Shown: piece after piece, positions 31,737 to 39,870 of the stretch
How positions within the stretch are numbered: position 1 is the first letter of the stretch
Layout: each line of letters starts with the position of its first letter
Assembly: GCF_038404745.2 (NCBI RefSeq)
Contig: NZ_JAYKTT020000005.1
Span: 186,001 to 250,000, forward strand
Origin: Chlorogloeopsis sp038404745
GTDB taxonomy: Bacteria; Cyanobacteriota; Cyanobacteriia; Cyanobacteriales; Nostocaceae
DNA length: 64,000 nt
Direction of reading: 5' to 3'
Position numbers and translations under genes: made by a program
Notes under the pieces: model-generated
What the model saw: the letters and a program-made list of their open reading frames with translations, nothing else
Database searches by the model: none
What the model was told of the DNA's origin: nothing

Positions 31737-33188
31737 CTAGCAACTAACTAGTTCCTGCACGTATTGCTGGTAATATTCCAGAGCGACCTTTTCAATCGCA
31801 TCGTAGGTTTCAACTGTTTGTATGCCAGCAGCGTGCAATTTTTCCTTGGGGCATTCGCCAATCTTCGCGACTAATACGGCTTTGCAATCGGCGATCGCTT
31901 CGATGATCTTTTCAAGAGTAGCTGTCTCTCCATAGCCACCTTGGCAATAGTGGTCTATTCTACGATGACCAACATACTGCACTTGTTTACCATCCACTTC
32001 GTAAACCTGAAATTCTTTGGCATGACCGAAGTGCTGATTTACTAGTCCGCCGCCTTTTGTTGCTACTGCAACCATAATTTTCACATTGTTTTGTACAGAC
32101 ACGCTATGGCTTGTCTCTACAGACTTTTTGGCAGCTTTCAGTTCTTCTTTAAACTTCTCAATTCCTGCGTGAACTTCTTGGCGTTTTTGCAAGTCATATT
32201 CTGGAGCCATTTCCAAGAATTTATCTTTAGTAAATTCTTGGCTGCGGTCTTCTCCCAATAATCCTACCGCATCGGCACGACACTGACGACAGTGGCGCAT
32301 CATCTTCATGTTACCAGCGCATTTGTCTTGTACTGCCTTTAGTTCTTTGGGGGTAGGCCCACGCTGACCGGTAAGTCCGAAGTGAGTGCCGTGTTCTGGG
32401 GCAGAAATCAGCGGCATAATATTGTGTAGGAATGCACCTTTGGAGCGAATTACCTTGTTCACTTCTGCAAGGTGTTCGTCGTTAATCCCCGGAATCATCA
32501 CGGAGTTAACTTTGCACAAAATATCGGCTTCTTGAAGGGCTTGCAATCCTTCCATCTGCTTTTCGTGCAGAATTTTTACCCCTTCAATACCTCTGTAGCG
32601 CTTACGCTTGTAGTGAACCCAAGGATAGATCATTGCCCCGATTTCCGGGTCAACCATGTTAATAGTGATGGTGACGTGATCTATATTTAGTTGTCTAATG
32701 CGATCAATGTATTCGGGAAGCATTAAACCATTGGTTGATAAGCAAAGCTTAATGTCAGGTGCTTTGTCTGCTATTAACTCAAAGGTACGAAAAGTCTTTT
32801 CTGGGTTGGCTAGTGGATCGCCTGGACCTGCGATTCCCAAAACTGTCATTTGAGGAATTTTACCTGCAATCACCAGTACTTTGTGTGCGGCTTCTTCCGG
32901 TGTTAGCAATTCGCTAACTACTCCCGGACGGCTTTCGTTAGCACAATCATATTTGCGATTGCAGTAATTGCATTGAATGTTGCAGGCAGGGGCGACTGCA
33001 ACATGCATCCTAGCATAATGATGATGGGCTTCTTCACTGTAGCAGGGATGCTTGGCAATGCGTTCTTGTAGTCTTTCGTCCACTTCCACGGTGGAACCAC
33101 TGCTGCATGGGCCGCAACCTTTAGATTTGACTTCAGGTCTGATTTCCGTAACTGGGGAGTTGACAATTCCTGTAGAAGGTGGTGTCAT
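31737..33188 (-). CDS. nifB: Nitrogenase cofactor radical SAM synthase NifB
   Basis: A 483-residue enzyme with radical SAM cysteines C69, C73 and C76 (CNIQCNYC), further cysteines near the N-terminus (GCGPC), and a C-terminal NifX-like domain (about 375-470, AVATKGGGLVNQHFGHAKEF). It fuses two [4Fe-4S] units into NifB-co, the first committed step of FeMo-co synthesis. It is the first gene of the cluster. The start at 33188 is the only good ATG. Confidence 0.97.
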   Translation of the reverse strand: MTPPSTGIVNSPVTEIRPEVKSKGCGPCSSGSTVEVDERLQERIAKHPCYSEEAHHHYARMHVAVAPACNIQCNYCNRKYDCANESRPGVVSELLTPEEAAHKVLVIAGKIPQMTVLGIAGPGDPLANPEKTFRTFELIADKAPDIKLCLSTNGLMLPEYIDRIRQLNIDHVTITINMVDPEIGAMIYPWVHYKRKRYRGIEGVKILHEKQMEGLQALQEADILCKVNSVMIPGINDEHLAEVNKVIRSKGAFLHNIMPLISAPEHGTHFGLTGQRGPTPKELKAVQDKCAGNMKMMRHCRQCRADAVGLLGEDRSQEFTKDKFLEMAPEYDLQKRQEVHAGIEKFKEELKAAKKSVETSHSVSVQNNVKIMVAVATKGGGLVNQHFGHAKEFQVYEVDGKQVQYVGHRRIDHYCQGGYGETATLEKIIEAIADCKAVLVAKIGECPKEKLHAAGIQTVETYDAIEKVALEYYQQYVQELVSC

Positions 33189-33265
33189 TGAATTTCGCTT
33201 CGCAAGGGGTCGGTGATGGGAATGCTACTGTTTAATGAGTTAGGAATGGAAGCCGCGTCTGTTTT

Positions 33266-33360
33266 GAGCGCTGCCTACCGGGGTTCGGGGTAGGCTATAA
33301 ACCCAAGTTTTCTCGGCTGGTGTGTGTCTGCACAAGATGTGGGTGGAAGACAGCGCCTAC
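33266..33360. ncRNA. Possible structured leader of nifB with alternative stems
   Basis: GCCTACC (33273-33279) pairs with GGTAGGC (33289-33295). GCGCTGCC (33268-33275) can pair with GACAGCGC (33349-33356). GTAGGC (33290-33295) can also pair with GCCTAC (33355-33360). The last two options compete with the first hairpin, as in a switch. The segment lies 78-172 bp before the nifB ATG. No known RNA family was recognised and the strand is uncertain. Confidence 0.3.
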
Positions 33361-33544
33361 AGCCACGACTTCGATTTCACAGGGGCATGGTGCTATCTCA
33401 TCCCTCCACTCACTTATCGCTCCTTGATTGGTGCGTCAAGTGATTGGCGATATCTGTTTTATATCAGTCGTCGGAAATAGACCTGAGCTTATAACCAGGA
33501 TAAGATTTATTAGATTTATTAAGTTTGTACTCAAAATGTGAAAC

Positions 33545-33793
33545 CCAGATTTCCAAAGCATTAAAAGAATTGGAAATTTTTTTTGGGGTAGGGGCGCTAG
33601 TATTTTGGGGTGAAAGTACAAGTATTTATGGAGAAGGGGACAAGTGTTTTTGTACTCAGATCAAACCCAGCTTCAGCAAGGGTTTTAAATCAATTTGCAG
33701 TTTTTTTAGCTGACAGGGAGTTGTACTCAAAAACCCTTCTTAAAATAGCCCAGACCACTGATTTTGACGCGGTTTTTACTTTTGGAAATCTGG
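33545..33793. repeat. Element with 13-bp terminal inverted repeat and TGTACTCA repeats
   Basis: CCAGATTTCCAAA (33545-33557) and TTTGGAAATCTGG (33781-33793) are exact complements. The motif TTGTACTCA followed by an AACCC occurs near 33526, 33650 and 33722. The size of about 250 bp would suit a MITE-like element, but no clear target duplication is seen. Confidence 0.4.
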
Positions 33794-33817
33794 AGTAGGT
33801 TACGGACTCTACTCCAG
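33790..33817. terminator. Perfect 9-bp hairpin
   Basis: CTGGAGTAG/CTACTCCAG with a 10-base loop, adjoining the right end of the inverted-repeat element. No U-tract follows. It may be a transcription block or part of the element. Confidence 0.35.
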
Positions 33818-34184
33818 AAAATTGCGAAATTCAATTCTGTATCCAACATATCACTTTATTTTTTGATAGAAAATGCGATTTAATTTTTTTTAATTTTTGG
33901 AGAGGTAATTATAGACTTTGCAAGAGAGAAGCCTGATTCTGAGACACTTCAAGCAACTTTGCCAAGCGAAAGATGAGAATTCGTCGCAAAATCTGGTAGC
34001 TAAAGTTCTGGCTGAACTTCTATGTCCCTAAAATACTGTATTGCCAATTGCAGAGAATTGCTAGTTGAGGACTAGGGATAGTGAACAGTGATCAATAAAC
34101 TTTCAAGAAATAAGGCAAAGGGCAGAGGGCAGTAGACAGTAGATACGTAGCGGTGAGGGAGTCGCAGTCTTGGACGCCCCATGA

Positions 34185-34460
34185 CACCAGTCGCTACAAC
34201 GCGCTTAACCCGACGCCAGGTGACGCCAGTCACTACCAACGGATACATCGCTAGCTAACGCAACGCCTGACGGCGAACGCGCCTACAAGTCGGCACTAGA
34301 GGCGCAGTGGATTCCCGGAGGGTAGCCGCCCAACGCGCTGGCTCCTTTATGCCAGGAACCCGTCTATCCTCCGGGTACTCTACGAGAAGCCCTTCGGATT
34401 CGGGGGTTCGCCGTCACGCGTTCTCGCAGGGTACCCGAAGGGCTTCCGCAGGTAGGAAAG
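34185..34460. repeat. Mosaic repeat island 4
   Basis: Contains the TCGCTACAACGCGCTTAACC module (34191-34210) and a 32-bp module starting GCTAGCTAACGCAACGCC (34250-34281) that is identical to 51583-51614. CTACAAGTCGGCAC, CTGGCTCCTTTATGCC (34338-34353) and CTCTACGAGAAGCC (34378-34391) follow. The modules recur in a different order in the other islands. Confidence 0.75.
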
Positions 34461-34583
34461 AGGATTTGACTTGTTTGTTATTCGTAGCGGATGGTGTGCC
34501 GCTAGTACGTCTGCTCTCAAGAAAAGCTGATAAATGAACTGCTACCAACTAAATACCAACTATTATAGAGTAATATTAAAAAG

Positions 34584-35025
34584 TTGAGCGCTGATGTGGG
34601 AGTGTTTAAGGCGAAAATTTTGGCGAACAATTTATATCGAGCAATTGGTAAAAAAATTGATGTTAAGACAAAGAAATTGACACCAGCAAATACAACTCAA
34701 CAACTCAAAGATATCCAGTTAATTGTCGACGTTTTTGACAACAGTGTGGCACGTCAGGCGGTGAAGGATTATGCAGATCAATTTAAGCTCCCTTGTCTTC
34801 ATGCTGGGCTATCAGCAGATTATGGAGAAGTGATTTAGGAATCAGGTTTATCGTGTTCCTTCTGATGTTAATGATGATATCTGTGATTATCCACTGGCAC
34901 GAAACTTAGTAGTCTTGACTGTTGCTGTTGTCTGTAAAGAAATAACTTCCTTTATTTTTACAGCACAACAGCATAAATTTACCATCACCCTAAAGGATTT
35001 AACTGTTCAATCTCTTTGTTTATAA
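34584..35025 (+). pseudogene. ThiF-family adenylyltransferase fragment, frameshifted
   Basis: The frame 34584-34838 reads VGVFKAKILANNLYRAIGKKIDV, then IVDVFDNSVARQAVKDYADQFKLPCLHAGLSADYGEVI, and stops at TAG (34836-34838). In the next frame YRVPSDVNDDICDYPLARNLVVLTVAVVCKEI continues to TAA at 35025. One extra A near 34837 would turn the expected tryptophan TGG into TAGG. The N-terminal nucleotide-binding glycine motif is missing. It is a truncated, frameshifted relic adjoining mosaic island 4. Confidence 0.75.
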
Positions 35026-35124
35026 ACAAAGCTACAACCATCCCTATGTACACCACCGACTTATGCCCATCCTTAAGGTTAACAGCACTGAATTCGTAAT
35101 AGTGCTAACATTTTTGAGCGCTTA

Positions 35125-35958
35125 TTACCTAGAACGTTCTTGGGTATCTACGTCTAGTTCTTCGCGTCGGATTGTGTCAGTGGCTTCAGCAGTATCAGTC
35201 TCTACAACTTTCTTGACTCGCACTTCTTCTCGTACCACAGCTTCTTTGTGGATGTCGGGCGTTTCTTCGTAAATGTCCATGCGAGCTACTTCACCTTCTT
35301 GGAAGTCGGCTTGGCTTGGATCTACTGGTGTAGCATTTGTAGGATTTGTTCGCTCGATTACCACTCGCTCTTGTTCAACAGGTACTGCAACACGAGCAGT
35401 TTCTGTTTCTACGTGTTTACCAATGCTTACTTCCCCAGCTTTACGACGTTGTTTATTGGCAACTAGCCGTTCTTCGTATAGCTTCAGACTCTGATGATCG
35501 CGATCGCTCATGTTATACAACGACGGTTCTTGCTCGTAATTGTAGGTGTTGCGATCGTAATCGTAAGTAGTTGATTGATTTAGAGCAGAAGTATCAGCCA
35601 TTGGGCGATATACACCGCGGACTTGCTCTTCATAGTCATAATCAATTCTTTCAAGATTGTCATAGTCAGGCAAATTTTCTACTTGCTCTTTAGTCAGTCC
35701 AGAGGCATAAATTCGTCCATCTGTGTAGCTAATATTAGCGCGTCCAACTGGTAGCAAGACTTTTTTGCCAAAAATCCAGAAACCTGTATCTACGACAAAA
35801 TAGCGGAAGCGACCAGTATTTTCATCAACTAAGATATCGAATACTGAACCCACTTTCTCATTGTTCGCTCCATAAACATCAAAATTTTTGAGATTGTCGA
35901 TATCAGAGCCATATTCACTATAGTCAGGGTATAAGTCTTCTAGTTTGACAAGTGCCAT
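35125..35958 (-). CDS. PRC-barrel plus YsnF/AvaK (DUF2382) domain protein
   Basis: About 277 residues from ATG at 35958, chosen because GGAG is correctly spaced; the frame opens at 35997. The N-terminal PRC barrel covers about 1-90 (VYGANNEKVGSVFDILVDENTGRFRYFVVDTGFWIFGKKVLLP). The C-terminal DUF2382 domain (LKLYEERLVANKQRRKAGEVSIGKHVETETARVAVPVEQERVVIER) is the AvaK type, named after the Anabaena akinete marker. Members are stress- or akinete-related with unknown mechanism. It is monocistronic. Confidence 0.85.
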   Translation of the reverse strand: MALVKLEDLYPDYSEYGSDIDNLKNFDVYGANNEKVGSVFDILVDENTGRFRYFVVDTGFWIFGKKVLLPVGRANISYTDGRIYASGLTKEQVENLPDYDNLERIDYDYEEQVRGVYRPMADTSALNQSTTYDYDRNTYNYEQEPSLYNMSDRDHQSLKLYEERLVANKQRRKAGEVSIGKHVETETARVAVPVEQERVVIERTNPTNATPVDPSQADFQEGEVARMDIYEETPDIHKEAVVREEVRVKKVVETDTAEATDTIRREELDVDTQERSR

Positions 35959-36142
35959 ACAACTAACTCCTTTTTTATTAGTTACTTTCATTTTCAAAAT
36001 ATGAACAATTTATTCCTCTCTCTTTTGAAAGATTAAAAGATAATCTTTTTATGACTATTGTCATAAATTTTGTTCAGATTTAACTGGATTTCAATCATTT
36101 ATGATTGAAATATAGGATTACTATTTGATGTTTGAACAACAC

Positions 36143-36178
36143 GTAGGGTGTGTGATTGCAAAGCGTAATGCACCCTAC
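36143..36178. repeat. GTAGGGTG/CACCCTAC hairpin repeat
   Basis: GTAGGGTG at 36143-36150 pairs exactly with CACCCTAC at 36171-36178, with AAGCGTAATG in the loop. It belongs to the GTAGGGTGCGTTACGC-type dispersed hairpins of cyanobacteria. It lies between the AvaK-like gene start and the permease stop and may end the permease transcript. Confidence 0.6.
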
Positions 36179-36260
36179 AAATACTTAATTTTTTCAGAAA
36201 TCAAACCTGATTCCGATCGCAACATCGTTATTAGTCTAATTTTTATCAAATATTTCAGAT

Positions 36261-37379
36261 TTAACTATTTTCAAACACAGACTTAGATTTACTATCATTT
36301 GCAACTGATTCATCTTCAAAATGCTCTTTTTTATTTTCTTGCCAATGATTGAGTATATCTTTGACTAAAACTTCTTTTATCCAAATTTGCAGCACAATTA
36401 CTAAAGGAACAGCTAGAAATACGCCTAAGAATCCGAAAAAGCTACCAAAAATTACTACCGCCACTAAGGTGACTGCTGGTAATAAAGATACTTGACTTTC
36501 CATAATCAAAGGTACTACAACCAAGCTTTCAATTTGTTGAATTCCAAAGTATAAAGCGATAACTGCAACTGCCTTCCAAGGTGCAACGCCCAATGCCAAA
36601 AGGGCTGGTGGAATTACACTTAATGTTGGGCCTACATTCGGTATAAATTCTAATAAACCTGCCAAAGCTGCATTTACTAATGGCAATGGTACCCCTAAAA
36701 TCAATAATCCAAAATAACTTAATGTGGCAATGATTAACATTGTTAGGAGTGTGCCTTTAATCCAGCCAGTTAAAGAAGTGGCACATTGATCCAAAATTTC
36801 ATTTACTCTTCTGCGGTAGAAAGCAGGAAATAGTAGTATAAAACCTTGTCGATATGGTAGAGGATTGGCTAAAAGCATGATTGTCAACACAAAAAATAGC
36901 AACAATCCCACAGCAACAGCTAGTGATCTGCTAACTAAGTAAAAGAAATTGTTAAGCAGTTGATTTAACCAATTTTGTAAACCTTGAGTGAGATAACCAA
37001 GCCCACTAATATTTTCTATAAATTGCTCTGGAATTACACCCCGCAGCCAGTTATTCCATAAACGTAATTGTTCTACTGTTAAAGGTAGAAGTCTAGTCAG
37101 TTGTTGTGATTGCTCGACAAGACGCGGCACAATCAATGTAAAAAAACCGAATAACACAAGTAGTACACAAACAACTGTGAGCGCAACAGCAAAGCCTCGT
37201 TTGATCCCAGCTCTTTGAAAAAATTGTACCAATTGATTTAGTACTGTTGCTAAGACGACAGCCGCAAATACCACCAAAAGGATAGTGCGAATTTGCCAGA
37301 GAATATAAATAGATATAACAAGGGCGAGAAAGCCGATTAATTGCCCGAAACGCACTATGTAGCCTCCAGATTTTTGCAC
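36261..37379 (-). CDS. AI-2E/PerM family permease
   Basis: A 372-residue protein with about eight transmembrane helices: three at the N-terminus (FLALVISIYILWQI..., VALTVVCVLLVLFGFF), a long middle loop with QSQQLTRLLPLT, and the family signature GVPLPLVNAALAGLLEFIPNVGPTLSVIPPALLALGVAPW. Family members export or pass small molecules (AI-2, ions), and the substrate is not predictable. The C-terminus is cytoplasmic and charged. It is flanked by non-coding DNA on both sides. Confidence 0.88.
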   Translation of the reverse strand: MQKSGGYIVRFGQLIGFLALVISIYILWQIRTILLVVFAAVVLATVLNQLVQFFQRAGIKRGFAVALTVVCVLLVLFGFFTLIVPRLVEQSQQLTRLLPLTVEQLRLWNNWLRGVIPEQFIENISGLGYLTQGLQNWLNQLLNNFFYLVSRSLAVAVGLLLFFVLTIMLLANPLPYRQGFILLFPAFYRRRVNEILDQCATSLTGWIKGTLLTMLIIATLSYFGLLILGVPLPLVNAALAGLLEFIPNVGPTLSVIPPALLALGVAPWKAVAVIALYFGIQQIESLVVVPLIMESQVSLLPAVTLVAVVIFGSFFGFLGVFLAVPLVIVLQIWIKEVLVKDILNHWQENKKEHFEDESVANDSKSKSVFENS

Positions 37380-37618
37380 TTTCCAGCAATTGTGCTGACT
37401 TGAATGTTTTTAAAGTAGCTCTAATGTCTTTGCTATAAAAGCCTCTTCAAGGCTGATTTTCCAACGGCAATGATTTTTCCAACCTCAGATAGAATTTCAA
37501 GGCTTGATCGGACAGTACCTTAAAAAAGACAACAACTGAAGGCAGTAGCCCAACAAATGCAAGATCCACGTCCCAGCAATGTTTGGAATTTGTTAGGGTT
37601 TAATTTTTAATAGGTTTT

Positions 37619-38548
37619 TTAAGAGCGTAAACAAGTATACAAATGCTCTTTCCAACGAGGTACATTTATAGCCCAGACTACATTTATGTTTGGGGTTTTG
37701 TGCAGTACGCCCAACTCATCGACAACTGTTGCACCTCTTGTAAGTTCACTTGTAATTTCCACATCCACAAAGTATTTGCCTTGACGCATGACAATATCTG
37801 GATCGAGGGCAACAGCGATCGCCACAGGATCGGGTAGCATCAAACCAGGAGCAGACTGAATGTTCATGCTGGTATCTAAAGCTATTTTGTTGCACTCCAT
37901 TGCTAAACGTGCTGTTTGTGTACCGAAGTTAGTAATTGTCTCTATTTCGGCAAGGGTTAAGGCTGCATCGTGGCGGCTTAACTCCCAACCTACCATTTCT
38001 ATTGGCATCCCACTATGAAAGACAATTTTGGCGGCTTCTGAATCTACCCAAATGTTATATTCAGCAGCTGGCGTAACATTACCAACTGTATTAGCTGCAC
38101 CACCCATAACTACACAACGCTGTACCAATGAGGCAATTTCTGGAGCGCGTAGTAATGCAGTCGCTATATTGGTAAGTGGCCCTAACGTGACAAGTGTAAT
38201 TTCATAGGGATAAGTTTTAAGTGTGTCAATAATTACTTCTGTAGCGTGTGCTGATTGAGCTTTAGTTTTAGGTTCACAGTAATAATTATTACCCATACCA
38301 TCATCACCGTGAAACCAATGTGCGTAGCTACTCGCTCTCAAAATGGGCTTGGAGCAGCCGATATATACTGGTGTATCAGCATTACATACTTCGAGCGTAT
38401 ACAGTGCATTTTTAACTCCCTGCTCCACAGGTACATTACCGTTCACAATTGTTACTGCTTCAACATGAATGCCCGGCCAACGATGTGCCATAATTAGAGC
38501 CACAGCATCATCAGAAGCAGTATCTGTATCGATTAAAAATTTGCGCAT
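37619..38548 (-). CDS. Nucleoside hydrolase (IunH family)
   Basis: A 309-residue enzyme. The N-terminal calcium-binding cluster DTDTASDDAVAL is intact, followed by GNVPVEQGVKNALYTLEVC, HGDDGMGN and LVTLGPLTNIATALLRAPEI; a C-terminal DPVAIAVALDPDIV completes the site. It cleaves the N-glycosidic bond of nucleosides in purine or pyrimidine salvage. It is 4 bp after the recF stop on the same strand, so the two may be cotranscribed, though no functional link is known. Confidence 0.92.
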   Translation of the reverse strand: MRKFLIDTDTASDDAVALIMAHRWPGIHVEAVTIVNGNVPVEQGVKNALYTLEVCNADTPVYIGCSKPILRASSYAHWFHGDDGMGNNYYCEPKTKAQSAHATEVIIDTLKTYPYEITLVTLGPLTNIATALLRAPEIASLVQRCVVMGGAANTVGNVTPAAEYNIWVDSEAAKIVFHSGMPIEMVGWELSRHDAALTLAEIETITNFGTQTARLAMECNKIALDTSMNIQSAPGLMLPDPVAIAVALDPDIVMRQGKYFVDVEITSELTRGATVVDELGVLHKTPNINVVWAINVPRWKEHLYTCLRS

Positions 38549-38552
38549 ATAG

Positions 38553-39689
38553 CTAAAAATTGATGAAAGTCTTACTACTTATCTCTCCACTCTGAACGAA
38601 AAGAATTTGAGAAGAATTTAACCATTGAGAGTCAAAAGAACCCAGATGAGTAGTAGTAATCAAGGTTTGAAAGCGATCTTGGATAGTATCAAGTAATTGA
38701 TTTTGACGAGACAAATCTAACTCTGCCAAAACATCATCAAGTAGTAGCAGTGGAGACTCTCCAACGACTTCTTCAATTAATTGCAACTCCGCTAGTTTTA
38801 AAGCTAATACCAGCGTTCTTTGCTGTCCTTGAGAACCATATTGACGAGCTGGTGTGCTATTAATTGTCAACTCTACTTCGTCGCGGTGCGGCCCGACAAG
38901 AGTAGTACCTTGTCTCAACTCAGCAATAGCTCGTTGCTGAATTTTGGCTAAAAAAGCTTGTTGTACCTGCTCTGGTTGATTTTCTTCTAAAGGAACGTTT
39001 GGTGCATACTTTACTTGCAGTGTTTCTGTACTGCCGCTGATATTAGCGTGCCAAGCCTTAGCAATTGGGGCTAGTCGCTGTATGGCTCGTTCCCGACGTC
39101 TAATCACCCGTGTACCTGCATTAGCTAATTGGGCATCCCACACGGCTAATTCAGATTGTACAGATGCTGTTGGGCGTATTTCTAAATTCTGCCTCAAAAA
39201 AGCATTACGCTGCCGCAGCACTTGGTTATACTGCTGCAAGATGTGAGTGTAAATAGGTTCAAGTTGAATTAATAAAGTATCTAACCAATGACGGCGAACC
39301 TCAGGTAGCCCACGCACTAGTTCTAAATCTAAACTAGAAAACTGTACGGCATTAAGAACGCCGAGAAAGTCCATTTGACGCCGGAGATTTTCGCTGTTGA
39401 GGGTAACAGTACGGCGACCATTGCGCCGTAGCGTTAAACTGAGGCTACTAATACCAGTTTGTCGCTTCAGGGAAGCACTAATTTGGGCAGTATCTTCTCC
39501 TTCACGAATTAAATCGCGATCGCGTCCATGTCGGTGCGATCGCAATGTTGCCAATAACTCTACCGCCTCTAGCAGGTTCGATTTTCCTTGAGCATTATTA
39601 CCTACCAAAATCGTTTTTGGAGCAGTAAATTCAATTTGCTGCTCTTTATAGTTACGAAACTGTCGAAGTTGGAGGGTTTTGAGGTACAT
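38553..39689 (-). CDS. recF: DNA replication and repair protein RecF
   Basis: About 378 residues from ATG at 39689 (MYLKTLQLRQFRNYKEQ); the frame extends to 39755, but the extra codons lie in repeat DNA and are unlikely to be translated. Walker A is GNNAQGKSNLLEA, the signature is SQGQQRTLVLALKLAEL and Walker B is LLLLDDVLAELD. RecF is an SMC-like ATPase that loads RecA at gaps with RecOR. Its C-terminus is the normal length. Confidence 0.96.
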   Translation of the reverse strand: MYLKTLQLRQFRNYKEQQIEFTAPKTILVGNNAQGKSNLLEAVELLATLRSHRHGRDRDLIREGEDTAQISASLKRQTGISSLSLTLRRNGRRTVTLNSENLRRQMDFLGVLNAVQFSSLDLELVRGLPEVRRHWLDTLLIQLEPIYTHILQQYNQVLRQRNAFLRQNLEIRPTASVQSELAVWDAQLANAGTRVIRRRERAIQRLAPIAKAWHANISGSTETLQVKYAPNVPLEENQPEQVQQAFLAKIQQRAIAELRQGTTLVGPHRDEVELTINSTPARQYGSQGQQRTLVLALKLAELQLIEEVVGESPLLLLDDVLAELDLSRQNQLLDTIQDRFQTLITTTHLGSFDSQWLNSSQILFVQSGEISSKTFINF

Positions 39690-39870
39690 GCGAGGGGCTA
39701 GGAGGGGTAAATGGGAGATTAACTGACGCAAAGACGCGGGGAGCTTGGGACGCAAAGAGATGAGGACAAAGGGAGAGAATGTGATTCACGCTTCCCCTTA
39801 TCCCATGCTCATCTTACCTCCCGATCCTCTTTCACCGTGTCCCCGTGTCTTTACCTCCCCGTGTCCTCTT
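39690..39870. repeat. CCCCGTGTC-type repeat between recF and the P-ATPase gene
   Basis: ACGCAAAGACGCGGGGAG...CACCGTGTCCCCGTGTCTTTACCTCCCCGTGTCCTC (39728-39865). The layout is that of the coxB/nifE element, including a purine-rich half and a CCCCGTGTC half. It starts directly after the P-ATPase stop codon. Confidence 0.65.

Larger units (their letters stand above)
33189..34583. other. Gene-poor leader and repeat region before nifB
   Basis: About 1.4 kb with no convincing gene. It contains a foldable segment at 33266-33360, a 13-bp inverted repeat enclosing 33545-33793 with three TGTACTCA motifs, a hairpin at 33790-33817, and mosaic island 4 at 34185-34460. Small frames near 33525 and 33610 lack features and are not called. 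The nifB promoter must lie in the first few hundred bases. Confidence 0.6.

Noticed and set aside
33525..33798. Short open frames upstream of nifB as genes
   Set aside because: They lie in repeat and inverted-repeat DNA, have no recognisable motifs and no ribosome-site support.
39690..39755. Longer RecF start at 39755
   Set aside because: The additional 22 codons lie in repeat-bearing DNA, while the ATG at 39689 begins the conserved RecF sequence.
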